64,000 bases of DNA, taken from contig NZ_CP036349.1 in the NCBI RefSeq assembly GCF_007753265.1, positions 3,691,363-3,755,362 of the forward strand, read 5' to 3'. The stretch's first letter is position 1. Every line of letters begins with the position of its first letter. Shown here in pieces: positions 18,521 to 28,173 of the stretch. The notes under the pieces were generated by a model, which saw only the letters and a program-made list of their open reading frames with translations, was not told the origin of the DNA and did no database searches. The translations under genes and the position numbers were made by a program. Source of the DNA: Botrimarina mediterranea. Lineage in GTDB: Bacteria > Planctomycetota > Planctomycetia > Pirellulales > Lacipirellulaceae.

Positions 18521-18871
18521 CCGACGGCCCCACCCGGCGCCGCCTCCTCCGAAGGGCAGCCGGGGATCGTCCCCGGCTCGATGGGGACCTTCAGCGTCCT
18601 AACTGCCGGGCGTGGCTGCGTCGAATCACTCTGCTCCTCGTCGCATGGTGCCGGTCGGCGACTCAGCCGTAGCGACGCTCGCCGCGCGATCTCGACCAAG
18701 TCCCTAGCGAAACAACTCGGTCGGCTGTGGTGCGACCACCGACGCGCCTAGGGCCTTCGCGAAGAAGCCCCCTCCGCCTACAAAGACCTGCGGCAAGTCC
18801 TGCATGCTCAACGCGAGCTGACCAGGACGGTGCGAGAGCTGCTGCCGCTCCTCAACTACAAGGGGGCGATT
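18521..18871 (+). pseudogene. Remnant of an rtcB-type RNA ligase gene (C-terminal part)
   Basis: Read in the frame of base 18551, this stretch carries successive RtcB C-terminal motifs: GQPGIVPGSMGTFS, ESLCSSSHGAGRRLSRSDAR (the active-site HGAGR histidine loop), then LREEAPSAYKDL and the terminal LLNYKG. An in-frame TAG at 18749-18751 interrupts it, and a TAA at 18512-18514 closes the frame upstream; no start or N-terminal half is visible, and there is no stop where RtcB normally ends. RtcB ligates RNA 3'-phosphate ends using GTP and Mn2+. The spacing and the EEAPSAYKD block look like the RtcB2-type branch. It is a decayed fragment of about a quarter of the gene. Confidence 0.8.
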
Positions 18872-19083
18872 CCCGCAGGTCCTTTCAAGCACAGGCGATC
18901 ACCCGATCCATCAACGGCCTCTTCCGACGGCGCGATCGGTTCGCTACTTCGTTACAATTTCGCAAGTCAGTCACCCGGCTCGACATCGGCGGCATAAGGT
19001 TGATAACTTCGCTTCGCGTTGGTTCAATCCGTCGCTGACTCTAGGGATCCCACCCAACACGCCCCGACTCTTCGGCGTTTCGC

Positions 19084-19785
19084 ATGCAAGTGCTGCTCAT
19101 CGAAGACGACGGCGCCCTCGGCAAGGCCATCCAGCAGGGCGTCCGAGAGGCCGGCATGGACTGCCAGTGGCGCCGCAATGGCGTCGATGGACTCGAAGCG
19201 GCGCTTGCGCAGCAGGCCGACGTCGTCGTGCTTGACCTGCTGCTTCCCGACCTGCCGGGCCTCGAAGTCCTCTCGCGCATGCGACGCGAAGGAGTGCGGA
19301 CGCCCGTGCTCGTCCTCTCGGCACTCGGTTCGGTCGATGACCGGGTGACCGGCCTCGAAACGGGCGCCGACGATTACCTGATCAAGCCGTTCGCCTTCGC
19401 CGAGTTGCTCGCTCGCTTACAGGCACTTTCGCGGCGCACCACCGAGGCGCCCTCGCAAGAGTACTGTGTCGGCGCGTTGTCGCTCGACCTCTCCCTGCGC
19501 CGCGTCACCCGTGAGTCGAAAGAGATCGACCTCACGCCGACTGAGTTCAGCTTGCTTGAGTATCTGATGCGGCACGCCGGCCAGGTGCTGTCGCGGCGGA
19601 TGCTCTGCGAGCACCTCTGGGACGCCGACTGGGAGGGCGTCACTAACGTCGTCGATGTGCACGTCTCACGGTTGCGGGGCAAGATCGACCGCGGGTTCTC
19701 GCCGCCCTTGCTGCACACCGTCCGCGGCCGCGGCTATGTTCTGCGTGCGTCCAACGATGCCGAGGCGGGTTACCCCGAGATCTAG
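19084..19785 (+). CDS. OmpR/PhoB-family response regulator
   Basis: A 233-residue two-domain regulator. The receiver has the acidic pocket E7-D8-D9, phosphoacceptor Asp51 in VVVLDLLLPD, Ser79 and Lys101 in DDYLIKPF. The C-terminal winged helix contains IDLTPTEFSLLEYLM and VVDVHVSRLRGKI, then the TVRGRGYVL hairpin. Its TAG stop shares one base with the GTG start of the histidine kinase (TAGTG), so the pair is translationally coupled. The signal sensed is unknown. Confidence 0.96.
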   Translation: MQVLLIEDDGALGKAIQQGVREAGMDCQWRRNGVDGLEAALAQQADVVVLDLLLPDLPGLEVLSRMRREGVRTPVLVLSALGSVDDRVTGLETGADDYLIKPFAFAELLARLQALSRRTTEAPSQEYCVGALSLDLSLRRVTRESKEIDLTPTEFSLLEYLMRHAGQVLSRRMLCEHLWDADWEGVTNVVDVHVSRLRGKIDRGFSPPLLHTVRGRGYVLRASNDAEAGYPEI

Positions 19786-21182
19786 TGCGCGCCCGCAGGC
19801 CAGTCTCGTTCTTCCGTTCGGTTCGGTTTCGCATCGCGGCGCTGACGACGCTGGCGGTCGCCGTCGCCGCAACCGCCGCGCTCATCGGACTGCGACAGGC
19901 GTTCTACTGGACGCTGCTCCACGAGGTCGATCGCGTCCTCTTAGAAGACGTGGCCGAAGTCACGCTTGTCATCAACGAGTTGTCGCCCGAAGGGCTCGAC
20001 GCTATCGCCGACGAGCTCACCCGCAAAGCGGCCGGTCACAAACAACACCGCTGGTTCGCGCGGTTGCTGGATCAGGACGGAGACCGTGTCTGGCGCAGCA
20101 GCGACGCCGAGGGGACACCGCCGGCGCCCGCCAAGGCCGACGCCGTCCCGCGGACCGTCGGCGACCTCCGAACGCTCCGCGCCGCGACGCCGACCAACCC
20201 GCTGGGGATTGCGTCGGTGCAGGTCGGTTCTTCGATGTCGCTCTACAACGACGACCTCGAACTGATCGATCGCCTCGTCGCGGGGGCGGTGGCGATGATC
20301 CTGATCGTGGCGCCGCTATGCGGGTACTGGCTCGCGGGCATCGCGACGCGCGACCTCGAGGCGATGACCGCCAAAGCCTCGTCACTCCGGCCCACGCAGC
20401 TCAACGAGCGGTTGCCGTACCGCGGCGTCGATGACGAGTTCGATCGACTCGCCGATACGATCAATCACCTGTTGGCGCGGATCGCGACCTTCGTCGATGA
20501 ACGCCGCACGTTCCTCGCCGACGCCGCCCACGAGCTACGCACGCCGATCGCGGCGATTCGCAGCTCGATCGAGGTCGCCCTCGGCGGCGAGCGGAGCCGC
20601 GAGAGTTACCGCGATCTGATGGAGCAGGTGCTCGACGAGTCGGAGTCGCTGGAGGTCCTTGTCAACCAAGTGCTGCTCCTCTCAGAGGCCAACGCCACGG
20701 TCGATCGGGCCGAGCCTGAGCGCGTCCTGCTCGACGAAGTCGCCGCCAAAGCGGCCGATATGTTCGCCGGCGTCGCCGAATCGCGCGGCATTCGACTCGA
20801 ATGCGATATTGCGCCCGACATCGCCGTCAACGGCATCCGCCGGCACTTGCATCAGGTGGCGAGCAACTTGCTTGATAACGCGATCAAATACACGCCCGAG
20901 GGTGGGCGCGTTCAGCTAACGCTGAGCGACGCCGACGGCGTCGCGCGGCTCGAAGTGGCGGACAACGGCGTGGGCGTCTCGCCCGAGGACCTGCCGCGGC
21001 TCTTTGAGCGGTTCTTCCGCGCAGACCGCGCCCGCCAACGCGACGACACCCGGGGCTCGGGGCTCGGTCTCAGCATCTGTCAGTCGATCGTCGAAGCCCA
21101 CGGCGGCGAGATTACCTGCAAGAGCAGGGCAGGGGAGGGGACCACGCTTACCGTGCAATTGCCGCTCGCCGTCGATTCGTGA
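19785..21182 (+). CDS. Sensor histidine kinase
   Basis: A 465-residue kinase with two membrane helices (about 15-37 and 163-187) enclosing a periplasmic sensor of about 125 residues. A HAMP linker (190-240) leads to the dimerisation helix with His249 in DAAHELRTPIAAIRSS. The ATP-binding domain has the N box NLLDNAIKYTP, G1 VADNGVGVS, F box LFERFFRAD and G2 GSGLGLSI. It overlaps the response regulator by one base and is its expected partner. The sensor region has no family I recognise. Confidence 0.95.
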   Translation: MRARRPVSFFRSVRFRIAALTTLAVAVAATAALIGLRQAFYWTLLHEVDRVLLEDVAEVTLVINELSPEGLDAIADELTRKAAGHKQHRWFARLLDQDGDRVWRSSDAEGTPPAPAKADAVPRTVGDLRTLRAATPTNPLGIASVQVGSSMSLYNDDLELIDRLVAGAVAMILIVAPLCGYWLAGIATRDLEAMTAKASSLRPTQLNERLPYRGVDDEFDRLADTINHLLARIATFVDERRTFLADAAHELRTPIAAIRSSIEVALGGERSRESYRDLMEQVLDESESLEVLVNQVLLLSEANATVDRAEPERVLLDEVAAKAADMFAGVAESRGIRLECDIAPDIAVNGIRRHLHQVASNLLDNAIKYTPEGGRVQLTLSDADGVARLEVADNGVGVSPEDLPRLFERFFRADRARQRDDTRGSGLGLSICQSIVEAHGGEITCKSRAGEGTTLTVQLPLAVDS

Positions 21183-21206
21183 AAACATCGTGAGTTGCCG
21201 GCATTG

Positions 21207-21240
21207 TTTTCACCACAAGGGACACTAAGGACACGACGGC
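21207..21240. repeat. CACCACA-type dispersed repeat, half copy
   Basis: The run TTTTCACCACAAGGGACACT (from 21207) resembles the left arms of the repeats at 33741, 39330 and 48601. No matching right arm follows, so this is a half element. Confidence 0.5.
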
Positions 21241-21366
21241 CTGTCACCGGGTGCAGACGTTGACCTGAGTTTGCGGCCGTGTGGTGACTCCTTACCGGCC
21301 ACCTTCGAATAGCAGGCGCCTCGTGATTCGCCCGCGGCAAGCGCGGACGGGCACAAGTCATTCGGC

Positions 21367-22839
21367 TTAGGCGATGAGGTCGTGGACGACTTCACCATGA
21401 ACGTCCGTGAGGCGGAAGTCACGCCCCTGGAATCGGTAGGTGAGTTGCTTGTGGTCAAAGCCCAACAAATGCAGTAGCGTCGCTTGGAGGTCATGCACGT
21501 GCACGGGGTTCTCGGTGACATTGAAGCCTAATTCGTCGGTGGCGCCGTAGACGAGGCCCGGTTTCACGCCGCCTCCGGCCATCCAGATCGTGAACGCGTT
21601 GGGGTGATGGTCTCGACCGTCGTCGCCACCCTCGACCATTGGAGTGCGCCCAAACTCGCCGCACCAGATCACGAGTGTCTCGTCGAGGAGTCCACGTTGC
21701 TTAAGGTCGGTTACGAGCGCAGCACAACCTTGGTCGGTATCGGCGCAGTTCTTGACGATGTCTTTCTTGAGATCGCCGTGCTGGTCCCACGACTCATGAA
21801 AGAGCTGGATAAAACGCACGCCGCGTTCTACTAAACGTCGCGCTAGCAGGCAGTTCTTGGCGAACGAAGGCTTTGCCGGATCGACGCCGTACAAGTCGAG
21901 CACGTGCTGCGACTCCGACGCAACGCCTACCGCTTCCGGCGCGCTCGCCTGCATGCGGTATGCCATCTCGTACGAATTGATCCGCGTGGCGATCTCGGCG
22001 TCGCCAACGAGGTCGAGGTTCTGGCGGTTCAGCGCGTTCACTGTATTGACGGTCGATTGCTGCAACTCGCTGGTGACGCCCTCGGGGTTCGACAGGTACA
22101 GCACCGGGTCGCCAACGGTACGGAACTCGACCCCGGCATGGACGGTCGGCAAAAAGCCCGAGCCCCAGTTCGCCGTGCCGGCGCTCGGGCCGTTCTTGCC
22201 CGAGTTAAAGACCACAAACGCCGGCAGGTTGCGCGACTCACTCCCCAGCCCGTAGGTCGTCCAAGCGCCAAACGACGGTCTGCCGAACTGCTGCGATCCG
22301 GTCTGCATCAGCAGTTGAGCCGGCGCGTGGTTGAACGCGTCGGTCTTCGCCGAACGCACCACGCAGAGGTCGTCGAGCATCTTCGACGTGTGCGGCAACA
22401 ACTCCGACACCATTAGCCCGCTGCCCCCGGCCGGCGCGAATTTGTAGCGCGGGCCGAGCAATTTCGACTGAGGATTGATGAATGCGGCCCGATATCCTTC
22501 GAGCAGTTCCGCTGGCGGGAGCTGGCCGTCGTGCTTGAGCAGTGCCGGCTTGTAGTCCCACATCTCGAACTGGCTGGGACCGCCACCCATGAACAACAAG
22601 ATCACATTCTTCGCCCGCGGCGCGAAATGCGGCGCCTTCGGCGCGAGGGGATCGGCTGCGGCCGTCGCGCCGAGCGTGTCATTCGCCATCAGGCCCTGAA
22701 GAGCGATCGCCCCCAGCCCAACGCCGCATTGCTGCAAGAACCACCGCCGGCTGACCTGATGTGGGTCGCCAGCCGAGGGCGTGCAACGCCCGCAAGGGTA
22801 CGGAGGGCCGTTCATCGATCGCTGTTGCCGTCGCTTCAT
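21367..22839 (-). CDS. DUF1501 protein with Tat-type signal
   Basis: The ATG at 22839 overlaps the TGA of the upstream gene (ATGA), which fixes the start and shows coupling. The N-terminus has a twin-arginine signal, SRRWFLQQCGVGLGAIAL, and the body carries the DUF1501 motifs NVILLFMGGGPSQFEMWD and LVIWCGEFGRTPM. DUF1501 belongs to the alkaline-phosphatase/sulfatase superfamily fold. The family nearly always follows a PSD1-type cytochrome protein in planctomycetes, as here. Its substrate is not known. About 490 residues, a normal length. Confidence 0.93.
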   Translation of the reverse strand: MKRRQQRSMNGPPYPCGRCTPSAGDPHQVSRRWFLQQCGVGLGAIALQGLMANDTLGATAAADPLAPKAPHFAPRAKNVILLFMGGGPSQFEMWDYKPALLKHDGQLPPAELLEGYRAAFINPQSKLLGPRYKFAPAGGSGLMVSELLPHTSKMLDDLCVVRSAKTDAFNHAPAQLLMQTGSQQFGRPSFGAWTTYGLGSESRNLPAFVVFNSGKNGPSAGTANWGSGFLPTVHAGVEFRTVGDPVLYLSNPEGVTSELQQSTVNTVNALNRQNLDLVGDAEIATRINSYEMAYRMQASAPEAVGVASESQHVLDLYGVDPAKPSFAKNCLLARRLVERGVRFIQLFHESWDQHGDLKKDIVKNCADTDQGCAALVTDLKQRGLLDETLVIWCGEFGRTPMVEGGDDGRDHHPNAFTIWMAGGGVKPGLVYGATDELGFNVTENPVHVHDLQATLLHLLGFDHKQLTYRFQGRDFRLTDVHGEVVHDLIA

Positions 22840-25800
22840 TGTCGGGTAATGGTCTCGTCGAGATTCAGCACGCAACGGGCGACAAGCATCCAAGCGGCCG
22901 TGTCGGAACCGGCGGCTTCGTCGCCAACGATAGCCACTGCGTCAATCGCGCCCGCGTCGATCCCGCTGCGGACCGATTGCAAGTAGTCCAACACCACCGT
23001 TAATTCTTCAGCTCGCGGCTTTCGACCGACGCACAGGAGGAAAGCAGTTTCGATCCGTGCTTCGTCGCCCTTATCCATCGCCATGATGCGCTCCGCCATT
23101 TCGCGCGAGCACTCGACGAACTGCTCTTCGTTGAGGAGCGTTAGCGCCTGCAGCGGGGTATTCGAGCGGTTGCGCCGCACGCACGATACGGCGCCGTTGG
23201 GAGCGTCGAACAGTTGCAACGGTGGGTGGACGCTCGTCCGGTACTTCTGCACGTAGAGGCTGCGTCGATAGCGCTCACTCCCCTTACTAAGATCCCATGG
23301 TTTCTTGCCATAACTCGCCGGGGGTTCGAGCAAGAACATCGGCGTCAGGGGGTAAACCGTTGGCCCACCGACTCGATCGTCAAGCAGTCCGCTCGTCGCC
23401 AGGGCAATGTCACGCACCGATTCGGCGCCAACTCGCAGCCGTGGCGCCCGGGCGAGCCAGCGGTTACTGGGGTCGCATTCGCGGTGTTCGTTTGTCACGC
23501 GCGACGACTGTTGGTACGCGGCCGATAGGACAATCCGCCGGTGCAGCGGCTTTTGTCGCCACCCCGAGTCCATAAACTCGACGGCCAGCCAATCGAGCAA
23601 CTCGGGGTGCGAAGGGGGGGGAGCTTGCGAGCCCAGGTCCTCGGGCGTTTCGACAATGCCTGTGCCGAAGTAGGCTTGCCAGACGCGGTTCACGAAGGCC
23701 CGCGATGTCGTTGGCGAATCGCGTGAGGCCACCCACCGCGCAAGTCCAAGTCGCGTCGATGGCGAGTCGGCAGGCTGCGGATGCAGGAACGTGGGCGTGT
23801 GCGGCTCAATCACGTCGCCAGGCTTCAAGAAATCGCCTCGTTGCAACAGGTGCGTCACCCGCGGCTCTTCCCGCTCGATGACGACACATTGATTCACTCC
23901 CTCGGGATATTCCGCGAGCGCTGCGGCGATACGCTCGTTCGGCGCCAACCAATCCGCTTGGGTCGTCCGCCAATAGCCGAACAGTTCGGCGACATCGCTC
24001 CTGCTCCATGACGCTTCGTCACGATTGACGATTTCACGAACGGAGCGGGGCAGGGGATCGGCGACGGGCGCCGGGGCTTTGGTGACCGAGAAGCGGTACC
24101 GCCCCGCCATGTTGGTCTGCGTGTCGTTGGCGTTCCAACCGCCGTGGTCCTGCTTGAGACGGAACGTGAGCACGCCCCCTTCCTCAACCTCGATCGGCTC
24201 GGCGAGTACGAAGACCGCTTTGCAATCACGGTTGCGGTCGGCGGGGCCCGACTTGGTGTGCCATGCGGTGTTGAGGTCCTCGTCAATGGCGTAGGCGATC
24301 GGCCCGACACGCCGCGGGTCGGTCGGCTTGGTCGTATCGACAAAGGGGTGCTCCATCTCCCGGTCGGGAAGCTCCCGGTCCGAACTCGCCGATGCGATCT
24401 TCAGCTGCCTCCGCTCGCCGGACGGCGACGTGTAGAAGCAGCGGAACTCGGTCAGCGCATGCGTCCCATAGATCGACCGCCCCGGGCCGCCATGCGGCAA
24501 GGACGGGTGCGTGAGAAACTCGACGCGCACCGCGGCGTACCGCCCCGGCGCCGGCTTGCCCGCCATGTCGGCGGTGAGCTGCGTGCCGGTCATCCCCTGC
24601 GATAAAACGGAGAGGTCATCAAGGTACGAAAACTTCTCGCCCGTGAAGTTCTCGCGCTCGACCTTCACGGCTTGCCAGGCGACCTCATCGCCACGCGTTT
24701 GCTTGGCCCATTCCGACAGCCGCTCACGCCAATCGGGCGTTGCCGCCTTCAACTCTTCTTCGATCGCGTTTACCCGGGCGTGGATCCGCTCGATCTCCGT
24801 CTGCTCCTCGTCGGTATAGACGGCGATCGTCGCCTCATGGACGTTGTTGAGGTAAGCGTACAAGCCGAAGTAGTCTTCGTGCGTTAGCGGGTCGAACTTG
24901 TGCGTGTGGCACTGTGCACATTGCGTGGTGACGCCGAGCATCGCCTTGCCGATGGCGTCCATGCGGTCAAAGAGACCCTCGACGCGGAACTGCTCGGGGT
25001 CGGCGCCCCCTTCTTCATTGACCATCGAGTTCCGCAAGAACCCCGTGGCGACACGCTCGTCTTGACTAGCGTTCGGCAACAAGTCTCCAGCGATTTGCTC
25101 GATAAGAAACTCGTCGTAGGGCTTGTCGGCGTTGATCGCATTGATGACCCAGTCCCGGTAGAACCAGTTCGGCCGTCGCTTGTCTTTCTCGTAGCCATCC
25201 GAGTCGGAGTAACGCGCGGCGTCGAGCCACTTCAGACCCCAGTGCTCGCCGTAGTGCGGCGACGCGAGCAGCCGCTCGATGACGCGCTCGTAGGCGCCCG
25301 GCTCGTCGTCGGCGAGAAACGCCTCGCGTTCGGCGAGCGTCGGTGGCAGGCCGGTCAAGTCGAGCGTGACGCGCCGCAGGAGCGTTTCACGGTCGGTTCG
25401 TTCCGAAGGGCGCAGGCCCACTTCGCCGAGCCCCACGAGGACGAAGGCGTCGATCGGATTGCCACGCCAATCCATCGGCGCATCGGCTACGACTTCTGGC
25501 ACGGGCGGCCGCTGCGGCTTCGTGAACGCCCAGTGGCCTGACCATTTCGCGCCCTCTTCGACCCACCGGCGAATGGTTGCGATCTCTGTGGCTGCGAGCG
25601 ACTTGCCGGAGTCGGGCGGCGGCATCTGCTCATACTCGTCGGACGACTCGATGCGGCGAATCAGCTCGCTCGCCTCTGCATCGCCCGGCGTGACTGCGGC
25701 GTAGCCGCCGAGGTCCGCTAGGACGCTGTCGTGTTTGTCGAGCCGCAACTCGGTCGAACGACTCCCCTCGTCGGGCCCGTGGCAGAGGAAACAGTTGTCG

Positions 25801-25925
25801 GAAAGGATCGGCCGCACGTCGCGGGCAAAGTCAATCGGCGTGCTTGGCCCATCGGCAGCGCAGACAGTCGCCACGGGCGTCAGAAACGCCGCCACGAAGA
25901 ACCGCCTCAACCGAGCACGCCACAC
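22836..25925 (-). CDS. PSD1/DUF1549/DUF1553 planctomycete cytochrome-C domain protein
   Basis: A 1029-residue exported protein (GTG start; signal ending VATVCAAD). The N-terminal Planctomycete cytochrome C domain has the haem-type CFLCHGPD motif and the MPPP motif about 70 residues later. DUF1549 follows (DAFVLVGL...LRRVTLDLTGLPPT), with a second CAQCHTHKFDP motif, then a discoidin-like insert (about 430-600) and DUF1553 (RLGLARWVASRDSP...NRVWQAYFG). It is coupled to the DUF1501 gene. The pair is common in planctomycetes and is thought to act on the outer side of the membrane; the reaction is unknown. Confidence 0.94.
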   Translation of the reverse strand: MWRARLRRFFVAAFLTPVATVCAADGPSTPIDFARDVRPILSDNCFLCHGPDEGSRSTELRLDKHDSVLADLGGYAAVTPGDAEASELIRRIESSDEYEQMPPPDSGKSLAATEIATIRRWVEEGAKWSGHWAFTKPQRPPVPEVVADAPMDWRGNPIDAFVLVGLGEVGLRPSERTDRETLLRRVTLDLTGLPPTLAEREAFLADDEPGAYERVIERLLASPHYGEHWGLKWLDAARYSDSDGYEKDKRRPNWFYRDWVINAINADKPYDEFLIEQIAGDLLPNASQDERVATGFLRNSMVNEEGGADPEQFRVEGLFDRMDAIGKAMLGVTTQCAQCHTHKFDPLTHEDYFGLYAYLNNVHEATIAVYTDEEQTEIERIHARVNAIEEELKAATPDWRERLSEWAKQTRGDEVAWQAVKVERENFTGEKFSYLDDLSVLSQGMTGTQLTADMAGKPAPGRYAAVRVEFLTHPSLPHGGPGRSIYGTHALTEFRCFYTSPSGERRQLKIASASSDRELPDREMEHPFVDTTKPTDPRRVGPIAYAIDEDLNTAWHTKSGPADRNRDCKAVFVLAEPIEVEEGGVLTFRLKQDHGGWNANDTQTNMAGRYRFSVTKAPAPVADPLPRSVREIVNRDEASWSRSDVAELFGYWRTTQADWLAPNERIAAALAEYPEGVNQCVVIEREEPRVTHLLQRGDFLKPGDVIEPHTPTFLHPQPADSPSTRLGLARWVASRDSPTTSRAFVNRVWQAYFGTGIVETPEDLGSQAPPPSHPELLDWLAVEFMDSGWRQKPLHRRIVLSAAYQQSSRVTNEHRECDPSNRWLARAPRLRVGAESVRDIALATSGLLDDRVGGPTVYPLTPMFLLEPPASYGKKPWDLSKGSERYRRSLYVQKYRTSVHPPLQLFDAPNGAVSCVRRNRSNTPLQALTLLNEEQFVECSREMAERIMAMDKGDEARIETAFLLCVGRKPRAEELTVVLDYLQSVRSGIDAGAIDAVAIVGDEAAGSDTAAWMLVARCVLNLDETITRQ

Positions 25926-26002
25926 GCCTTTTCGACTCCGAGGACCTAGAGAAGAGTGACCTTCTCCTATTGTCGCACGGACTGGCCGCGGGGAAGTCCG
26001 AA

Positions 26003-27355
26003 TTACGCCCCGGATTGCGACGCATGCGCGAGGGCCTTCTCCCGATCGCCCGCACTCCAGTAGCCGTAAACGCCCACCACCACGAAGCAGATGAAGGGCA
26101 GGACAAACGAGGCTCGGGTCGCCGACAGTGTCAAGCCGCCCAGCGACACCGCCGAGCCGTCCATGATCGCGGCCTGAAGCGGGGGCATGAAGCAGCCACC
26201 GCCGATCGCACAGATGAGCCCGGCCGAGGCTAGCTTGGCGTCGTCCCCCAAGCCACGGAGGGCGATGCCGTAGATCGTCGGGAACATCAGCGACATACAG
26301 GCCGATACCGCGACCAAGGAGTACAAGCCGACCATCCCCTGGATGAAGATGGCGCCCAACACGAATAGCCCGCCGCCAATCGCCAGAGCGCCTAACAGCA
26401 CTCCGGGATTGAAGAATTTCAACAAGTAAGTGCAGATGAAGCGGCTACATACGAAGATCACCATCGCCACAATATTGTACTTCTGCGCTTCGGCAAACGA
26501 CATGCCGAGTTCGTTTTTCCCATACTGGATAATAAACGTCCAGCACATGATCTGTGCGCCGACGTAGAACGCCTGGGCGACGACGCCCCCCAAGTAATGA
26601 GGATTGCTGAATAGCCGACCCAACTGCGCTGACAGACGGTTGTCACCACGCTCGTACGACTCCCCCTCGGGGAGTTTGATTACAGCAAAGCCGATCAATG
26701 CGCAGAGGACGACTACCCCAAGCGTTACGTAGGGAATGACGATTACTGAGAGATCGCTCTGCTGAATGGCTGTAAACGCTGACGGGTCCGCCTCGGCGAG
26801 CGCTCGACGCCCCGCTTCGTCGGTCTCGTCGAGCTTCTTGAGGATGAATTCCATTGCGACAAACATCCCCGTCAAGGAACCCATCGGATTGAACGCTTGA
26901 GCGAAGTTAAGCCGACGCGGCGCGTTGTGCTCGGGTCCCATCGCCAGGATGAAGGGATTGGCGGTGGTTTCCAGGAACGCCAATCCGCACGTCATTATGA
27001 AGTAAGCCGCCAAGAAAGCGGCGAATAGCATCGAACGTCCCGCCGGGACGAATAGCAGGCAGCCAATGGCGTAGAGGGCCAAACCCATCAGCACTCCGCT
27101 CTTGTAGCCAAAACGGCGGATGTACAAGGCTGCTGGGATCGCCATCACGCAATAGCCGCCATAAAACGCCGACTGAACGAGCGAACTCTCGAAGTTGCTC
27201 AACAACAGCACGTTTTTAAACGCGGCTACCATTGGATCAGTAACGTTGTTCGCGAACCCCCACATGGCGAACAGAGACGTCACCAAAACAAAGGGAAAGA
27301 AATACTCCGGCGGGATGACGGGCGATTTGTCGCGCGATGACGCGGGTTGGCTCAT
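26003..27355 (-). CDS. fucP: MFS sugar permease, FucP type
   Basis: A 450-residue protein of twelve membrane helices. The N-terminal PFVLVTSLFAMWGFANNVTD and the later FLETTANPFILAMGP motif are those of the fucose:proton symporter branch of the major facilitator superfamily. It is last in a run with an L-fucose-isomerase-type enzyme and a class II aldolase, 50 bases downstream of the aldolase on the same strand, which supports L-fucose or a related deoxysugar as substrate. Glucose/galactose transport is known within the same branch, so specificity rests on context. Confidence 0.87.
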   Translation of the reverse strand: MSQPASSRDKSPVIPPEYFFPFVLVTSLFAMWGFANNVTDPMVAAFKNVLLLSNFESSLVQSAFYGGYCVMAIPAALYIRRFGYKSGVLMGLALYAIGCLLFVPAGRSMLFAAFLAAYFIMTCGLAFLETTANPFILAMGPEHNAPRRLNFAQAFNPMGSLTGMFVAMEFILKKLDETDEAGRRALAEADPSAFTAIQQSDLSVIVIPYVTLGVVVLCALIGFAVIKLPEGESYERGDNRLSAQLGRLFSNPHYLGGVVAQAFYVGAQIMCWTFIIQYGKNELGMSFAEAQKYNIVAMVIFVCSRFICTYLLKFFNPGVLLGALAIGGGLFVLGAIFIQGMVGLYSLVAVSACMSLMFPTIYGIALRGLGDDAKLASAGLICAIGGGCFMPPLQAAIMDGSAVSLGGLTLSATRASFVLPFICFVVVGVYGYWSAGDREKALAHASQSGA

Positions 27356-27405
27356 AGACGGGCAGCGAGATGAGATGATGGTGAGTAGGAACTTGAAACA
27401 ACGCG

Positions 27406-28173
27406 TCAGCCGTTATCAATGATCCGTTGGCGGTGGTGCTCGTCGGGACGCGTGTGGATGCGGTCGATGTCGATCTTCGCCATGCCGTGCGGGCCGCCGA
27501 AGGCCGCCGTCCCCGCCAGGATGCGGGCCGCCTTCACGGCCATCGTCGTGATCGCCTTGACCTGCCGAGCCGACGAGCCGAGCGCCACGAAACCGTGGTT
27601 GCGCAAGTAGATCGTCTTCGGCGCCTCACCCCATTCGCTGAGGTAGGCGTCGAGCCGTTCACGCAAGGCCTTGCCGAGTTCAACGCCCGGATCGACGTAC
27701 GGCACTTGGAGCGACCGCGGCCCGCAGACCACGATCTGGTCGGGGAACAACCGATGACTCAGCGCCTCTCCGAAGCCGTTGGAGCAAGTAATGCCGTTGA
27801 TCGCCGTCGGGTGCGTGTGGCCGATGAAGTTCACGCCAGGCAACCCCAGGCAAACCGCGTGCAGCGGCGCCTCGACCGACGGCGTCCCCGGGTGGCTGGC
27901 GTCGACCTTGGCGGTCGCCAGCCGGCTGCGGACCTCTTCGTCGAGGATGCGGTCGGCGTCGAGCATCGCCAGGATCTCGGACCGGCGGACCTCGACGAAG
28001 CCCTTGGCCTCGATCGTCCCCAGCTCGCCGCCACTAGCCTTCACAAGGAACGTGTCCTCGCTAAGCCGGGCCGAAGTGTTCCCTTCTCCGAGGATCGTAC
28101 AGTCCCGTTCCGGCGCGCCGAGCCAACGCGACAGCTCAACCAGTTCGTCGATGAGTTGCTGACGTTCGTTCAC
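27406..28173 (-). CDS. fucA: Class II aldolase, L-fuculose-phosphate aldolase type
   Basis: A 255-residue class II aldolase/adducin protein. It has the phosphate-binding GEGNTSARL and KASGGELG segments, the catalytic acid in SVEAPLHA, the zinc ligands in GHTHPTA and a third in LRNHGFVAL. The start codon overlaps the stop of the upstream isomerase by four bases (ATGA). The family splits L-fuculose-1-phosphate into dihydroxyacetone phosphate and lactaldehyde; rhamnulose- and ribulose-phosphate enzymes share the fold, and I prefer the fuculose assignment only because of the neighbours. Confidence 0.82.
   Translation of the reverse strand: MNERQQLIDELVELSRWLGAPERDCTILGEGNTSARLSEDTFLVKASGGELGTIEAKGFVEVRRSEILAMLDADRILDEEVRSRLATAKVDASHPGTPSVEAPLHAVCLGLPGVNFIGHTHPTAINGITCSNGFGEALSHRLFPDQIVVCGPRSLQVPYVDPGVELGKALRERLDAYLSEWGEAPKTIYLRNHGFVALGSSARQVKAITTMAVKAARILAGTAAFGGPHGMAKIDIDRIHTRPDEHHRQRIIDNG

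Noticed and set aside
18361-18699. 112-codon minus-strand frame across the rtcB remnant
   Set aside because: It is antisense to recognisable RtcB motifs on the plus strand and has no family features.
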